Source: Burkholderia ambifaria (GTDB taxonomy: Bacteria > Pseudomonadota > Gammaproteobacteria > Burkholderiales > Burkholderiaceae). From it: a DNA stretch of 64,000 bases. The notes beneath the pieces are model-generated. The model had not been told where the DNA came from and did not search any database. It worked only from the letters and a program-made list of their open reading frames with translations. Of this stretch, positions 1 through 9,426 are shown in pieces; position 1 is the first letter of the stretch, and each line of letters starts with the position of its first letter. Where the stretch lies: the NCBI RefSeq assembly GCF_001443045.1, contig NZ_LKPJ01000002.1, positions 333,121-397,120 on the forward strand, given 5' to 3'. A program made the position numbers and the translations under genes.

Positions 1-447
1 CCGCGCATCGCGAGCATCCAGAATCCGTACAGCCTGCTGAACCGCACGTTCGAGAACGGCCTGTCCGAGTTCACGCATCGCGACGGCGTCGGCCTGCTCG
101 CGTATTCGCCGCTTGCGTTCGGCTGGCTGTCCGGCAAGTACGAGAACGGCGCGCGTCCGGCCGGCGCGCGCATCACGCTGTTCGAGCGGTTCCAGCGTTA
201 CAGCAAGCCGCAGGCGGTTGAAGCGACGTCGCGCTATGTCGCGCTCGCAAAGCGCCATGGGCTGTCGCCCGCGCAGCTTGCGCTCGCGTTCGTCAATAGC
301 CGGCCGTTCGTGCGCAGCAACCTGGTCGGCGCGACGTCGCTCGCGCAATTGAAGGAGAACATCGGCAGCATCGACGTGAAGCTGTCCGACGAGATCCTTG
401 CCGAGATCGACGCGCTGCACGAACTGCAGCCGAACCCGGCGCCGTAA
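1..447 (+). CDS. Aldo/keto reductase, C-terminal part (5' end outside window)
   Basis: The window opens inside a gene; frame 1 stays open for 148 codons to a TAA at 445-447. The visible part holds the C-terminal half of a (beta/alpha)8 barrel of the aldo/keto reductase superfamily: SIQNPYSLLNR, then GVGLLAYSPLAFGWLSGKY (barrel strand 7 region), then RSNLVGATSLAQLKENIGS, which in this family binds the NADPH phosphate. The catalytic Asp/Tyr/Lys/His tetrad lies upstream and cannot be checked. The phrase NPYSLLNR resembles Tas/YghZ-type cytoplasmic reductases acting on small aldehydes or ketones. The substrate is unknown. It converges with the MFS gene that ends at 544. Confidence 0.85.
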   Translation, partial: PRIASIQNPYSLLNRTFENGLSEFTHRDGVGLLAYSPLAFGWLSGKYENGARPAGARITLFERFQRYSKPQAVEATSRYVALAKRHGLSPAQLALAFVNSRPFVRSNLVGATSLAQLKENIGSIDVKLSDEILAEIDALHELQPNPAP

Positions 448-543
448 ACGGCGAACGGCCCGCGCGGCACGGATGCCGCGACGGGCCGCGTCCGACGCGC
501 ATCGGCGCGCATCGGCGCGCCGGCGCTTCTTTCCTTGCGGCGG

Positions 544-1830
544 TTACCGCATCCCGAGCCGCGAGCGCGCGACCAGCAGTGCCGCGAGACTCAACACCGC
601 GCAGCCCATCAGGTACAGTGCCGGCGACAGCCGGTTGCCCGTCGCGCTGATCAGCCACGTGATCATGAACGGCGCGAAGCCGCCGAACAGCGTGACACCC
701 GTGTTGTAGCTGACCGCGAGACCGGTCGCGCGGGTCTGCGCCGGGAACAGCTCGGCCATCAGCGCCGGCAGCGCGCCGCAGTACGTCGCCTTCAGCACGC
801 CGATCCAGATCAGCGCGGCGAGCATCGTCGCGAATGATGCGTGATGCGTGAGCCACACGAACGTCGGCCAGACGGTAGCGAGCATCAGCACGGCGGCCGC
901 CATCATCACGCGGATCCGCCCGGTGCGATCGGACAGGTGGCCGACGAGCGGCGTGACGAGGGTCAGCACGAAGCCGGTCGCAAGCGTCGCCGCGAAGCCT
1001 GTCGAGGCCGGCAGCCCGAGCTGCTTGATCGCATACGTCGGCATGTACAGCACCATGTAGTTGATCGCGGTCGAGATCACGAGCACGCCGATCGACAGCA
1101 GCACGCGCATCTTCTGGTCCGCGAACAGTTCGCGCACGGGCGCTTCGGAGCGCGCCTGTGTCTTGAACTCAATCCCTTCGTCGACGTAGCGGCGGATGTA
1201 GAGCCCGACCGGGCCGATCGCGAGGCCGAACAGGAACGGCACGCGCCAGCCCCAGCTTTCGAGTTGCGCGGTGCTCAGCGTCGTCGTCAGCAGCGCACCG
1301 AAGCCCGATGCGAGCAGCGTCGCGAGCCCTTGGCTCGCGAACTGCCAGCTCGACATGAAACCGCGCCGCTGCGGCGCATGTTCGACGAGGAACGCGGTCG
1401 AGCTCGCGAATTCGCCGCCGGCGGAAAAGCCCTGCATCAGTCGCGACAGCATGATCCCGAGTGGTGCGAGGATGCCAATCGACGCGTAGGTCGGCATCAG
1501 AGCGATCAGCAGCGTGCCGACCATCATCATCCCGATCGACAGCAGCAGCGATGCCTTGCGGCCCGCGCGGTCCGCGTAGGCGCCGAGCACGAAGCCGCCG
1601 ATCGGCCGGATCAGGTAGGACAGCCCGAACGTGCCGAGCGTGAGCAGCAGCGACGTCGCTTCGCTCGTGGCGGGGAAGAACAGCTTGGCGATCGTCACCG
1701 CGAAAAAGCCGTAGACGATCAGGTCGAACCATTCGAGCGCATTGCCGATCGAGGCGGCGAAGATGATGCGCCGGATCTTCGCGGCGCTGGGACGCGCGGC
1801 GTCCTGCGAGGTCAGGGTGGTCGTATTCAT
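544..1830 (-). CDS. MFS transporter, metabolite:H+ symporter (MHS) family
   Basis: 428 aa integral membrane protein with about 12 hydrophobic segments. The N-terminal GNALEWFDLIVYGFFA, the loop after TM2 (GAYADRAGRKASLL) and RLMQGFSAGGEFASSTAFLVEH are hallmarks of the MHS group (KgtP, ProP, citrate permeases), which imports organic acids or zwitterions with protons. The start at 1830 lies 34 bp after the end of the upstream peptidase gene on the same strand, so the two form an operon. That suggests import of the substrate of the peptidase or of a related compound. The exact substrate cannot be read from the sequence. Confidence 0.85.
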   Translation of the reverse strand: MNTTTLTSQDAARPSAAKIRRIIFAASIGNALEWFDLIVYGFFAVTIAKLFFPATSEATSLLLTLGTFGLSYLIRPIGGFVLGAYADRAGRKASLLLSIGMMMVGTLLIALMPTYASIGILAPLGIMLSRLMQGFSAGGEFASSTAFLVEHAPQRRGFMSSWQFASQGLATLLASGFGALLTTTLSTAQLESWGWRVPFLFGLAIGPVGLYIRRYVDEGIEFKTQARSEAPVRELFADQKMRVLLSIGVLVISTAINYMVLYMPTYAIKQLGLPASTGFAATLATGFVLTLVTPLVGHLSDRTGRIRVMMAAAVLMLATVWPTFVWLTHHASFATMLAALIWIGVLKATYCGALPALMAELFPAQTRATGLAVSYNTGVTLFGGFAPFMITWLISATGNRLSPALYLMGCAVLSLAALLVARSRLGMR

Positions 1831-1864
1831 CGTGTGAGCAGGTCCCGAGAAAGGGCGAAGCGCG

Positions 1865-3286
1865 TTACAGGGCGGCGCCGGCCGCGGCGGGTGCCGCGCG
1901 GCGAACGGGCGGCGCGGCGTCGCCGAGATCCCAGAAGAGGCCGGCCATCATTTGCAACCCCTCGCGCACGACGCTCGCGAGCAGGTGCTCGTCGGGCGCG
2001 TGCTGCGAGCACGCCGGATACGAGTGCGGCACCCACAGCGTCGGCAGTCCGAGTGTGTCGGCGAACACTTCGTTCGGCAGCGTGCCGCCGAGGTTCGGCA
2101 GGATCGCGGGCTTCTTGCCGGTCGTGCGCGCCAGCGACGCGACGGCCCAGCGGACCCATGGATCGTCCGGCGGCAGGCGCGTCGCCGGTGCGCCGCGTTC
2201 GACGTCGATCTCGATGTCGGCGAAGCCGTGCGTATCGAGATGCGCGCGCAGGTGCGCGTGCAGCGCTTCCCAGTCGGTGCCGACCACGAAACGCAGCTGG
2301 CAGTGCGCATACGCGACGGGCGGAATCGCATTGACCGGATGGTCGGGATTGCCGGCCTTGAAGGCCAGGATCTCGAACGTATTCCAGCCGAACACGCGCT
2401 CGGCGGCGGAGAGGCCGGGCTCGCCCCAGTCGGCGTCGAGCGCCGGATCGCCGGGGCCGCCGCCGACGGACAGGTCGGCGAGCGCGGCGCGCACGGCGGC
2501 CGGGATCGGCGGCGGGCGCAGCCCTGCCACGCGGATCGCGCCGCGCGCATCCACGAGGCTCGCGAGCGCGTTCGCGAGCACGGTCGCCGGGTTGCGCAGC
2601 AGCCCGCCCCAGTTGCCGGAATGGTGGCCGCCGTCGCGTGCGCGCAGGCTCAGCTTGAAGTTGACGGCGCCGCGCGAGCCGAGGAACACGGTCGGGCGTT
2701 CCGCGGTGACGCGCGGCCCGTCGGACGCGATCAGCACGTCGGCCGCGAGCGCATCGCGCTCCTGGCGGCACAGTGCGTCGAGGCCCGGCGAGCCCGTTTC
2801 CTCACCCATCTCGATCAGCAGTTTCGCGTTGAAGCCGAGCCGGCCGCCGCGTGCGTCGAGCACGCTCGCCAGCGCGGCCAGGTTGATCGTGTGCTGGCCC
2901 TTGTTGTCGGCACTGCCGCGGCCGTACCAGCGATCGCCGTCGGCGGTCAGCGTCCACGGCGACAGCGGCGCGCGCCATTGCGCGTCGTAGCCGCGCACGA
3001 CGTCACCGTGGCCGTAGATCAGGACGGTCGGCAGCGCGTCGTCCTCGTGACGCGACGCCAGCAGGAACGGGCTGCCGCCGTCGACAGGGTTCTCGACAAT
3101 CCGCGACGTGAAGCCGAGGCGCGCGGCTTCCGGCGCGATCTCGTCGGTCAGGTACGCGCGCAGCGCGGCGCCTGCGCCGCTGTCCTGGCTTTCGGTGCGC
3201 AGGCCGACGCGGCGGCTCAGGGTTGTGAAGAACGCGCCCGATTCGAACTGGTTCAGCGCGTGCTGGATGGCGGCGGTACGGCTCAA
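1865..3286 (-). CDS. M20 family metallopeptidase (ArgE/DapE/carnosinase-like)
   Basis: 473 aa cytoplasmic zinc hydrolase. Metal ligands and catalytic residues are in place: GHGDV (H93, D95), GRGSADNKGQ (D127), GEETGSPG (catalytic E162, ligand E163), and HAPDEH near the C-terminus. HHSGNWGG marks the start of the lid/dimerisation domain. I chose a TTG start at 3286 because AGGAGA lies 6 nt upstream, no ATG fits, and the protein then begins where M20 proteins usually do; the frame is open further upstream but overlaps the divergent promoter. The likely role is cleavage of a dipeptide or N-acyl amino acid. It is first gene of an operon with the MFS permease and is divergent from a LysR gene. Confidence 0.88.
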   Translation of the reverse strand: MSRTAAIQHALNQFESGAFFTTLSRRVGLRTESQDSGAGAALRAYLTDEIAPEAARLGFTSRIVENPVDGGSPFLLASRHEDDALPTVLIYGHGDVVRGYDAQWRAPLSPWTLTADGDRWYGRGSADNKGQHTINLAALASVLDARGGRLGFNAKLLIEMGEETGSPGLDALCRQERDALAADVLIASDGPRVTAERPTVFLGSRGAVNFKLSLRARDGGHHSGNWGGLLRNPATVLANALASLVDARGAIRVAGLRPPPIPAAVRAALADLSVGGGPGDPALDADWGEPGLSAAERVFGWNTFEILAFKAGNPDHPVNAIPPVAYAHCQLRFVVGTDWEALHAHLRAHLDTHGFADIEIDVERGAPATRLPPDDPWVRWAVASLARTTGKKPAILPNLGGTLPNEVFADTLGLPTLWVPHSYPACSQHAPDEHLLASVVREGLQMMAGLFWDLGDAAPPVRRAAPAAAGAAL

Positions 3287-3380
3287 GACGTGTCTCCTCT
3301 GTCGGTTTTCCGGCGGGCGCGGCGCGCGCTCAACCGGGAGCGCGATCGATTCTAGAAAGCCGTTTTTTTTGTCACAATGA

Positions 3381-3416
3381 TCGAATTTCGAACATTTCTT
3401 TGCCGAAAAGGCAAAG
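3381..3416. promoter_or_regulatory. Putative LysR-type operator, two inverted repeats
   Basis: The 166-bp divergent spacer holds two close inverted repeats: TCGAATTTCGA (3381-3391) and CTTTGCC-N5-GGCAAAG (3398-3416, 7-bp arms). LysR-type regulators bind such dyads between their own gene and the target operon. Assignment to the adjacent LysR gene is inference. Confidence 0.45.
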
Positions 3417-3452
3417 CGAATCGGCTCGGACGACGGGCTCGGGGACAGAACG

Positions 3453-4406
3453 ATGGCGGCTTTCCTGCATGGTCTTGCGCTGCGGTACTTCGTCGAAGTG
3501 GCGCGTACCGGGTCGATCAGCGACGCATCGGCGCGGCTGCACGTGGCCGTCTCGGCAATCAGCCGGCAGATCGCGAAGCTCGAGAGCGAACTCGGCGCGC
3601 CGCTCTTCGAGCGTCGGCCGCGCGGGATGGCGCTGTCGGAGGCCGGCGAACGGCTGCTGGGCTTCGCGCAGCGCAGTCTGCTGGAGGCCGAGCATGTGAT
3701 GAAGGAAATCGGCGGGCTCGAGGCGCTGCACGGCAGCCTGCTGAAGATCGCCTGCTCGGAAGGGTTCGCGATCGATTTTCTGCCCGGCGCGCTCGCAGGC
3801 TTCAAGGCGCGCCACCCGGGCGTCGAGTTCTCGGTGTGGGTCGTGTCGCCGGCGGAGGCCACGCGGCGCGTGCGCGACGGCGATGCCGACATCGGGCTGA
3901 CGTTCAGCCTGGCGCCGGAGCAGGGCGTGCGCGTCGAACACACGGAGCGTGCGCCGGTCTTCGCGCTCGTGCGGCGCGACCATCCGCTTGCAGCGCGTGA
4001 CGCGGTGTCGCTCGCCGATGTCGCCGGGCACCCGCATGTGTTGCCCGAGGCCGGCACGACGGTGCGTCAGCTGATCGACATCGCATGCGTGCTCGACGGG
4101 ATCATGCTGGAGCCGGAGCTGACCAGCAACAACACCGCGGTGATGTACCGCTACGCGCAGCGTACCGGTGCGGTGATGTTCACGGGTCTGCTGTCGGTGC
4201 GCGACCGCTTCGACGCGGACGGCTTCGTCGTCGTGCCGGTGACGAACCCGCAGCTGCGCGAGCGCAGCATCCAGGTGCAGACCATGGCGGGGCGCGATCT
4301 GCCCGCGTCGGTGCGCGCGTTTCGCGACCATCTGATCGATGTGATGAGCGCCGCGTCGCCTGCGCCGGTTGCCGCGCGCAGCCCGAGACGCCCGGGCGTG
4401 AGATAA
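3453..4406 (+). CDS. LysR-family transcriptional regulator
   Basis: 317 aa. Residues 7-65 form the winged HTH of LysR proteins (LRYFVEVARTGSISDASARLHVAVSAISRQI, then LESELGAPLFER). The remainder is a periplasmic-binding-like effector domain beginning around LLKIACSEGFAIDFLPGAL. It is divergent from the M20 peptidase-MFS operon with paired inverted repeats between them, so it most likely controls that operon in response to an imported peptide-like compound. The ATG at 3453 places the HTH at the usual position. The effector is unknown. Confidence 0.85.
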   Translation: MAAFLHGLALRYFVEVARTGSISDASARLHVAVSAISRQIAKLESELGAPLFERRPRGMALSEAGERLLGFAQRSLLEAEHVMKEIGGLEALHGSLLKIACSEGFAIDFLPGALAGFKARHPGVEFSVWVVSPAEATRRVRDGDADIGLTFSLAPEQGVRVEHTERAPVFALVRRDHPLAARDAVSLADVAGHPHVLPEAGTTVRQLIDIACVLDGIMLEPELTSNNTAVMYRYAQRTGAVMFTGLLSVRDRFDADGFVVVPVTNPQLRERSIQVQTMAGRDLPASVRAFRDHLIDVMSAASPAPVAARSPRRPGVR

Positions 4407-4470
4407 TCGCGAATCCGCCTTCCATGTCCGTGCGGCTCGCCGAGCCGCATCGCCCCTGTTCGACGCCAAA

Positions 4471-5598
4471 TTGAAGAACCTGATTGTCACCCTCGATCGC
4501 GCCGGCGAGTTCGACGAGATCATCGACGTGCGTACGCCGCTCGAGTTCGCCGAGGATCATATTCCCGGCGCGCTGAACGCGCCCGTGCTCAGCAACGAGG
4601 AGCGCGTGATCGTCGGCACGATGTACCGCCAGGTGTCGCCGTACGAAGCGACGCGCGTCGGCGCGGCGATGGTCGCACGCAACATCGCGCGCCATCTCGA
4701 CACCACGTTTGCCGACCGTCCGCGCAACTGGCGGCCGCTGATCTACTGCTGGCGCGGCGGCAAGCGCTCGGGCTCGATGACGACCTGGTTCAACCTGATC
4801 GGCTGGCAGGCGCGCCAGCTCGACGGCGGCTACAAGTCTTACCGTCATTCGGTGTGCGCGACGCTCGACACGCTGCCGACGCGGTTTCGCTACATCGCGC
4901 TCGTCGGTCATACGGGCTGCGGCAAGACGCGACTGCTGAACGCGCTGCGCGACGTGGGGGCGCAGACGCTCGATCTCGAGGCGCTCGCGCGTCATCGCGG
5001 CTCGTTGCTCGGCGCACTGCCGGGAAAACCGCAGCCGTCGCAGAAGGGGTTCGATTCGGGGCTCGTCGAGACACTCCGGCATTTCGACCCCGAATGGCCC
5101 GTGTTCGTCGAATCGGAAAGCCGCAGGATCGGGCTCGTGCACCTGCCGATCGCGCTGATCGATGCGTTTCACGCCGGGCCGTGGGTGCAGGTCGACGCGG
5201 CGCACGACGAGCGCATCGCATTCCTCCTTGAAGACTACGCCCACCTGTTCGACGATCCGGCCGCGTTCAAGGCGCAGCTCCATCGGCTGATCGGCCTGCA
5301 CAGCCGGGACCGGGTGGCGCACTGGAATGCGCTGATCGATGCCGACGCGCGGGCCGACCTGTTCACCGAACTGATCGACAAGCATTACGATCCGGCCTAT
5401 GCGCGCACCTACCGTGCAACGTACGACACGCCGAACCTGGCGCTGACGTTCACGTTCCGGCCGAATGCGGCCGACGTGCGCGATCAGGCGCGCACGTTGC
5501 TGGCCCGGCTCGCGCAAGCGGGACTGCCTGCGTCGGCCGCGCTGGCGGCAGGCGTGGAATCCACAACCGAGAAAGACCAATCGAGCACCACACGATGA
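4471..5598 (+). CDS. mnmH: tRNA 2-selenouridine synthase MnmH (SelU/YbbB)
   Basis: 375 aa. The N-terminal rhodanese domain has the active-site loop YCWRGGKRS with catalytic Cys93. The C-terminal half carries a P-loop (GHTGCGKT, residues 146-153). This two-domain layout is diagnostic of MnmH, which converts 2-thiouridine at the tRNA wobble base to 2-selenouridine through a geranylated intermediate, using selenophosphate. The start is a TTG at 4471; the first residues (LKNLIVTLDRAGEFDEIIDVRTPLEF) fit the family start. Its TGA overlaps the ATG of the next gene (ATGA at 5595-5598), so the permease is translationally coupled. selD is not in the window. Confidence 0.93.
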   Translation: MKNLIVTLDRAGEFDEIIDVRTPLEFAEDHIPGALNAPVLSNEERVIVGTMYRQVSPYEATRVGAAMVARNIARHLDTTFADRPRNWRPLIYCWRGGKRSGSMTTWFNLIGWQARQLDGGYKSYRHSVCATLDTLPTRFRYIALVGHTGCGKTRLLNALRDVGAQTLDLEALARHRGSLLGALPGKPQPSQKGFDSGLVETLRHFDPEWPVFVESESRRIGLVHLPIALIDAFHAGPWVQVDAAHDERIAFLLEDYAHLFDDPAAFKAQLHRLIGLHSRDRVAHWNALIDADARADLFTELIDKHYDPAYARTYRATYDTPNLALTFTFRPNAADVRDQARTLLARLAQAGLPASAALAAGVESTTEKDQSSTTR

Positions 5599-6653
5599 CG
5601 ACCACACGCACTCAACCCAGTCCGGCGCTCGGCTGGATGACCTTCCTGCTGATCGCGGTCGCGGGACTGTTCTACGTGAAATGGTTCCCGTACTACAACA
5701 AGGCGTTCGTCGCCGCCGAGCATCATTCGATCGGCCAGTCGATCCTGATGGGCACGTCGGCGAGCGCGCCCGAGCCGTCGCTGAAGGCGGCGCTCGACTA
5801 CGCGTGGGCGTACGGCAAGGCGATCTGGCAGGCGATGGTGCTCGGCCTGCTGCTCGGTTCGGCCGTGCAGGCGTTGCTGCCCGCGCACTGGGTCGCGCGC
5901 GTGCTCGGCCGCACCGGCTTCGGCAGTGTCGCCGCGGGCGGCCTGCTGTCGCTGCCCGGCATGATGTGCACGTGCTGCGCGGCGCCGGTCGTCGCGGGCC
6001 TGCGCGCGCGGCACGCGTCGCCGGGCGGCGCGGTCGCGTTCTGGCTCGGCAACACGGTGCTGAATCCGGCTGCGCTCGTGTTCATGGGTTTCGTGCTCGG
6101 CTGGCACTGGAGCGCGCTGCGGCTCGTGCTCGGCATTGCGATGGTGTTCGGGATCGGCTATCTGCTGAACCGCGTCGCGCGCCCGGAGGACCGCAGCATC
6201 GACGACGCGCAACTCGCTGCGCTGGTGGCCGAGCAGGCCGCGGCCGGCAATCCGTTCATCCGCTGGATCAAGCTGCTCGCGCGCATGGCCGTGCGGCTCG
6301 TGCCCGAATACATCGTGCTCGTGCTGCTGCTCGGCGCGGCGCGCGCATGGCTGTTCCCGCACATCGGCCCGGACATCGGCAACCATCTCGGCTGGATCAT
6401 CGCGTTCGCGGTCGCGGGCACGTTGTTCGTGATCCCGACGGCCGGCGAGGTGCCGATCATCCAGGCGATGCTGTCGCTCGGCATGGGCGTCGGCCCGGCC
6501 GCCGCGCTGCTGATGACGCTGCCGCCGATCAGCGTGCCGTCGCTCGCGATGCTCGCGCGTTCGTTCAAGCCTTACATGCTGGCGATCGTCACGGGCCTCG
6601 TCGTCGTGTTCGGGATCGCGAGCGGGCTGCTCGCGATCGCGTTCGGGTTCTGA
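5595..6653 (+). CDS. PF03773-type (YraQ/ArsP_1) predicted permease
   Basis: 352 aa inner-membrane protein with eight or more hydrophobic segments. The motif GMMCTCCAAPVVAGLR around residue 120, with a Cys pair, and the repeat-like GNTVLNPAALVFMGFVLGW belong to the DUF318/ArsP_1 permease family, whose ArsP members export organoarsenicals. Here the start codon overlaps the mnmH stop codon, so the two proteins are probably made together. That makes transport of a selenium species or another soft metalloid plausible. This is inference from context; the substrate is not established. Confidence 0.8.
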   Translation: MTTTRTQPSPALGWMTFLLIAVAGLFYVKWFPYYNKAFVAAEHHSIGQSILMGTSASAPEPSLKAALDYAWAYGKAIWQAMVLGLLLGSAVQALLPAHWVARVLGRTGFGSVAAGGLLSLPGMMCTCCAAPVVAGLRARHASPGGAVAFWLGNTVLNPAALVFMGFVLGWHWSALRLVLGIAMVFGIGYLLNRVARPEDRSIDDAQLAALVAEQAAAGNPFIRWIKLLARMAVRLVPEYIVLVLLLGAARAWLFPHIGPDIGNHLGWIIAFAVAGTLFVIPTAGEVPIIQAMLSLGMGVGPAAALLMTLPPISVPSLAMLARSFKPYMLAIVTGLVVVFGIASGLLAIAFGF

Positions 6654-6654
6654 C

Positions 6655-6714
6655 GGGCACGCGGGCGGGACGGCAAGCGGGCGCGACAGCCGGACACGTC
6701 CGGCTCGCGTGCCC
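6655..6714 (+). terminator. Compound hairpin after the mnmH-permease operon
   Basis: GGGCACGCG (6655-6663) pairs with CGCGTGCCC (6706-6714), and an inner AGCCGGA-CACG-TCCGGCT stem lies at 6688-6705. No T-run follows, so it may act as an RNA 3'-end stabiliser or a weak terminator rather than a classical intrinsic terminator. Confidence 0.35.
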
Positions 6715-6874
6715 GACCGGCCAACGGGCACGACAGGCCCGGCAGCCGGCAACCGAACCTGCGTGATGGCCGTTGCGCCGCGTGCAGGCTGATTCCGCCG
6801 CGCGATCGTCGTAATTTATCCGGCACCGCTGCTTCACGTGCGGTGACCTTTACAAGAAGCAAACAGGAAAACGC

Positions 6875-7297
6875 ATGACCCAACCGAAGATTCATCCTCG
6901 ACTCGAAAAGGCGCTGACGCGCGGCGATCTCGCGATCCGCCAGGCCAATTCCGCGCGGGCGACGGCCGTGCTGAACGCGCTCGGCACGATGATCATCGAA
7001 GCCTCCGCCACGATCGGCGTCGAGGCCAGCATCGAGATTCCGCAGGGCGATCGCATTTACGATCCGATGAACGGCTTGTGGCCGCAGAAGATGCTGGTGT
7101 CGTTCGACGGCCCGGTCGACGAAGCCGACGCGGAAGAACTGCGTGCGGTCTATCTGGTCGCCGACGATCCGGGTACGCAGTTCCGCGTCGAATGGCATCG
7201 CGCGGACGGCAAGCTCGGCCGCCAGGAAGGCGGCCCGCTGGCGACCGTCGCGTTCCTGACCGACGTCGAGATCCCGTGGAGCGACGACGACGAGTAA
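6875..7297 (+). CDS. Conserved hypothetical protein, 140 aa
   Basis: I do not recognise a characterised family. The protein has no signal peptide or membrane segment. It is acidic at the C-terminus (SDDDE) and contains the phrases GDRIYDPMNGLWPQKMLVSFDGPVDE and FRVEWHRADGKLGRQEGG, which suggest a compact alpha/beta domain. An AGGA about 10 nt before the ATG supports translation. It stands alone between the mnmH-permease operon and the convergent ABC exporter. Codon use is typical of the region, so it is a real gene, probably specific to Burkholderia and relatives. Confidence 0.7.
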   Translation: MTQPKIHPRLEKALTRGDLAIRQANSARATAVLNALGTMIIEASATIGVEASIEIPQGDRIYDPMNGLWPQKMLVSFDGPVDEADAEELRAVYLVADDPGTQFRVEWHRADGKLGRQEGGPLATVAFLTDVEIPWSDDDE

Positions 7298-7345
7298 CGT
7301 CGTCGTGGTTTCGTCGTATCAAGCTGGCGCCGTGCGCGCCGGCCG

Positions 7346-8179
7346 TCAGCGCATCAGCCGCCGCCGGAACAGCCACGCAGAGACCACGAATCCGCCGACC
7401 GCATAGCCGGCGAGCACCGCCAGATGCAGGCCGACGTCCGTCGCCGGCCGGCCGAGCATCGCGGGCCGGATCAGTTCGACCGCGTTCGCGAGCGGCAGCA
7501 TGTGCGCCGCGTGCTGCGCGATCGGCGGCAACTGCGTGATCGGGAAGAACACGCCCGACAGCAGCAGCATCGGCGTCAGCACGAGCGTCTGATAAAACAT
7601 GAAGAAATCGTAGGACGGCGCGAGTGCGGTGACGATCATCGCGGTGCTCGCGAACGCGAGGCCGGCGAGCGCGATCACGGGCAGCGCCGCGAGCATCGAC
7701 GGAAACTGCGCATAGCCGAGCAGGCCCGCGACGAGCATGATCGCGACGCCCGATAGCAACGCCTTGCTCGCGCCCCAGACAATCTCCCCGAGCACGATGT
7801 CGCCCAGCGCGAGCGGCGTGTGCATGATCGCTTCCCAGGTGCGCTGCACGTGCATCCGCGAGAAGCCCGAATACATCGACTCGAAGCTCGCGGACATCAT
7901 CACGCTCGAACCGACCGTGCCGGCCGCGAGGAACGCGATATACGACACGCCGTCGACGTGGCCGAGCATCAGGCCGAGCCCGAACCCCAGCCCGAACAGG
8001 TAGATCATCGGATCGGCGAGGTTGCCGAACAGCGATGCGAGCGCGAGCTTGCGCCACACGAGATAGTTGCGCCGCCATACGGCGATCCAGTTGGTCGCAT
8101 TCGCGGGCAGCGCGATCGCGAAGCGGGATTCGCGTGGCGGTGCGGACGGCGCGGCGGCGGAATAGTTGCGTACGTCCAT
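7346..8179 (-). CDS. nodJ: ABC-2 type exporter permease, NodJ-like
   Basis: 277 aa with six predicted membrane segments after a cytoplasmic N-terminus. [39 protein letters not shown] is typical of NodJ permeases, and the ABC-2 signature region [29 protein letters not shown] follows. With the ATPase just upstream (6-bp gap) it forms a complete two-gene exporter. In rhizobia NodIJ exports lipochitooligosaccharide Nod factors, but free-living Burkholderia carry homologues without nod biosynthesis genes, so the cargo here is unknown, perhaps a lipid or polysaccharide. The symbol marks similarity, not proven function. Confidence 0.8.
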   Translation of the reverse strand: MDVRNYSAAAPSAPPRESRFAIALPANATNWIAVWRRNYLVWRKLALASLFGNLADPMIYLFGLGFGLGLMLGHVDGVSYIAFLAAGTVGSSVMMSASFESMYSGFSRMHVQRTWEAIMHTPLALGDIVLGEIVWGASKALLSGVAIMLVAGLLGYAQFPSMLAALPVIALAGLAFASTAMIVTALAPSYDFFMFYQTLVLTPMLLLSGVFFPITQLPPIAQHAAHMLPLANAVELIRPAMLGRPATDVGLHLAVLAGYAVGGFVVSAWLFRRRLMR

Positions 8180-8185
8180 GATCGA

Positions 8186-9100
8186 TCAGTCCTGCATTTC
8201 GCGGCCCGTGAGCCGCAGGAACACGTCCTCCAGATTGGCCGGACGATGCAGATAGCGCAACCCTGAACGACCCTTGAGTCGTGCACTGAGCGGCTCGGGA
8301 TCGGTCACGTAGCAGAACAGTGTTTCGCCGCTGATCTCGGTGTGCTTCGCGAACGGCGCCAACTCGTCGCGCAGCGTGACCGGGTCGGGCCCGTAGATCT
8401 CGATCACGTCGCAGCCGATCTCCGATTCGATCAGCGCATGCGGCGCGCCTTCTGCTATCTTGCGGCCTTCCTCGATCACGCACAGCCGGTCGCACAGGCG
8501 CTCGGCTTCCTCCATGAAATGCGTGGTGATCAGGATCGTCTTGCCGCGCGCGAGCAGCGAGCGCAACCGCTCCCACATCAGGTGCCGCGCCTGCGGATCG
8601 AGGCCCGTCGTCGGCTCGTCGAGCACCAGTACGTCGGGATCGTTGACGAGCGCGCGGGCAAGCGTCAGACGCCGCTTCATTCCGCCCGACAGCTCGCCGA
8701 CCTTCGCATCGGCCTTGTTTTCCAGCTTCGCGAACTCGAGCAACGGCTGCACGAGCGCACGTGCAGCCTGCGCGGACATCCCGAAATAGCGGCTGAACAC
8801 GAGCAGGTTTTCGCGGACCGTGAAGTCGGGATCGAGGTTGTCGAACTGCGGGACGACACCGACGCGCTGGCGCGCATGCCGCGCGCGCGACGGAACCGGT
8901 TCGCCGCACAGTGAAATGGCGCCGGCATCGGGATACACGAGACCGAGCAGCATCTTCAGCGTCGTGGTCTTGCCGGCGCCGTTCGGCCCGAGCAGTCCGT
9001 AGCATTCGCCGGCCTGCACGTGGAACGACAGGTCGTTGACGACGAGCTTGTCGCCGTAGCGCTTTTCGACGTTCCGGAAATCGATCGGTGCAACGGACAT
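8186..9100 (-). CDS. nodI: ABC exporter ATP-binding protein, NodI-like
   Basis: 304 aa cytoplasmic ATPase. Walker A is GPNGAGKTT (about residues 37-45), the Q-loop region reads [19 protein letters not shown], the signature is LSGGMKRR, Walker B is [12 protein letters not shown], and the switch His is in [12 protein letters not shown]. The DFTVRENL and [12 protein letters not shown] wording is typical of the NodI/DrrA group. It is the first gene of the two-gene unit with the NodJ-like permease. The C-terminal 80 residues form the usual regulatory extension of drug/polysaccharide exporters. Confidence 0.85.
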   Translation of the reverse strand: MSVAPIDFRNVEKRYGDKLVVNDLSFHVQAGECYGLLGPNGAGKTTTLKMLLGLVYPDAGAISLCGEPVPSRARHARQRVGVVPQFDNLDPDFTVRENLLVFSRYFGMSAQAARALVQPLLEFAKLENKADAKVGELSGGMKRRLTLARALVNDPDVLVLDEPTTGLDPQARHLMWERLRSLLARGKTILITTHFMEEAERLCDRLCVIEEGRKIAEGAPHALIESEIGCDVIEIYGPDPVTLRDELAPFAKHTEISGETLFCYVTDPEPLSARLKGRSGLRYLHRPANLEDVFLRLTGREMQD

Positions 9101-9426
9101 GGGCAGGTTGTCGTTGTAAGCGGGCGCGGGCGTGTTTCACAGCCGGCCGGATGGGCATGCGGCGTGCGAACGGATCGGGCGCAGGCGTGTCACATGGGCA
9201 TGATCGGGGCGAACGCACACCGACGGCACGAACGGGCCATTCTAGTGCATCGGCTGCGTCTCTTCAGGGCATGCCCGTGCGGCACGGTGCATGCGCGCAC
9301 GGATCGTGCACCGCATCATCGCCGACGCGCCCCGCGTGGCGAATCAGCGTTTTCCATCCCTTGCGTCCGGAATTGCGGCGCACCATGATGAGTGCATAGG
9401 GCACGTAGTCGCGATAGGGAGGTTTC
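9101..9426. other. Intergenic region between nodI-like gene and usp
   Basis: This 326-bp divergent spacer must hold promoters for both flanking genes. I see no convincing operator palindrome, RNA gene or small ORF. GGGAGG sits 3-4 nt before the usp start and serves as its ribosome site. Confidence 0.5.
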
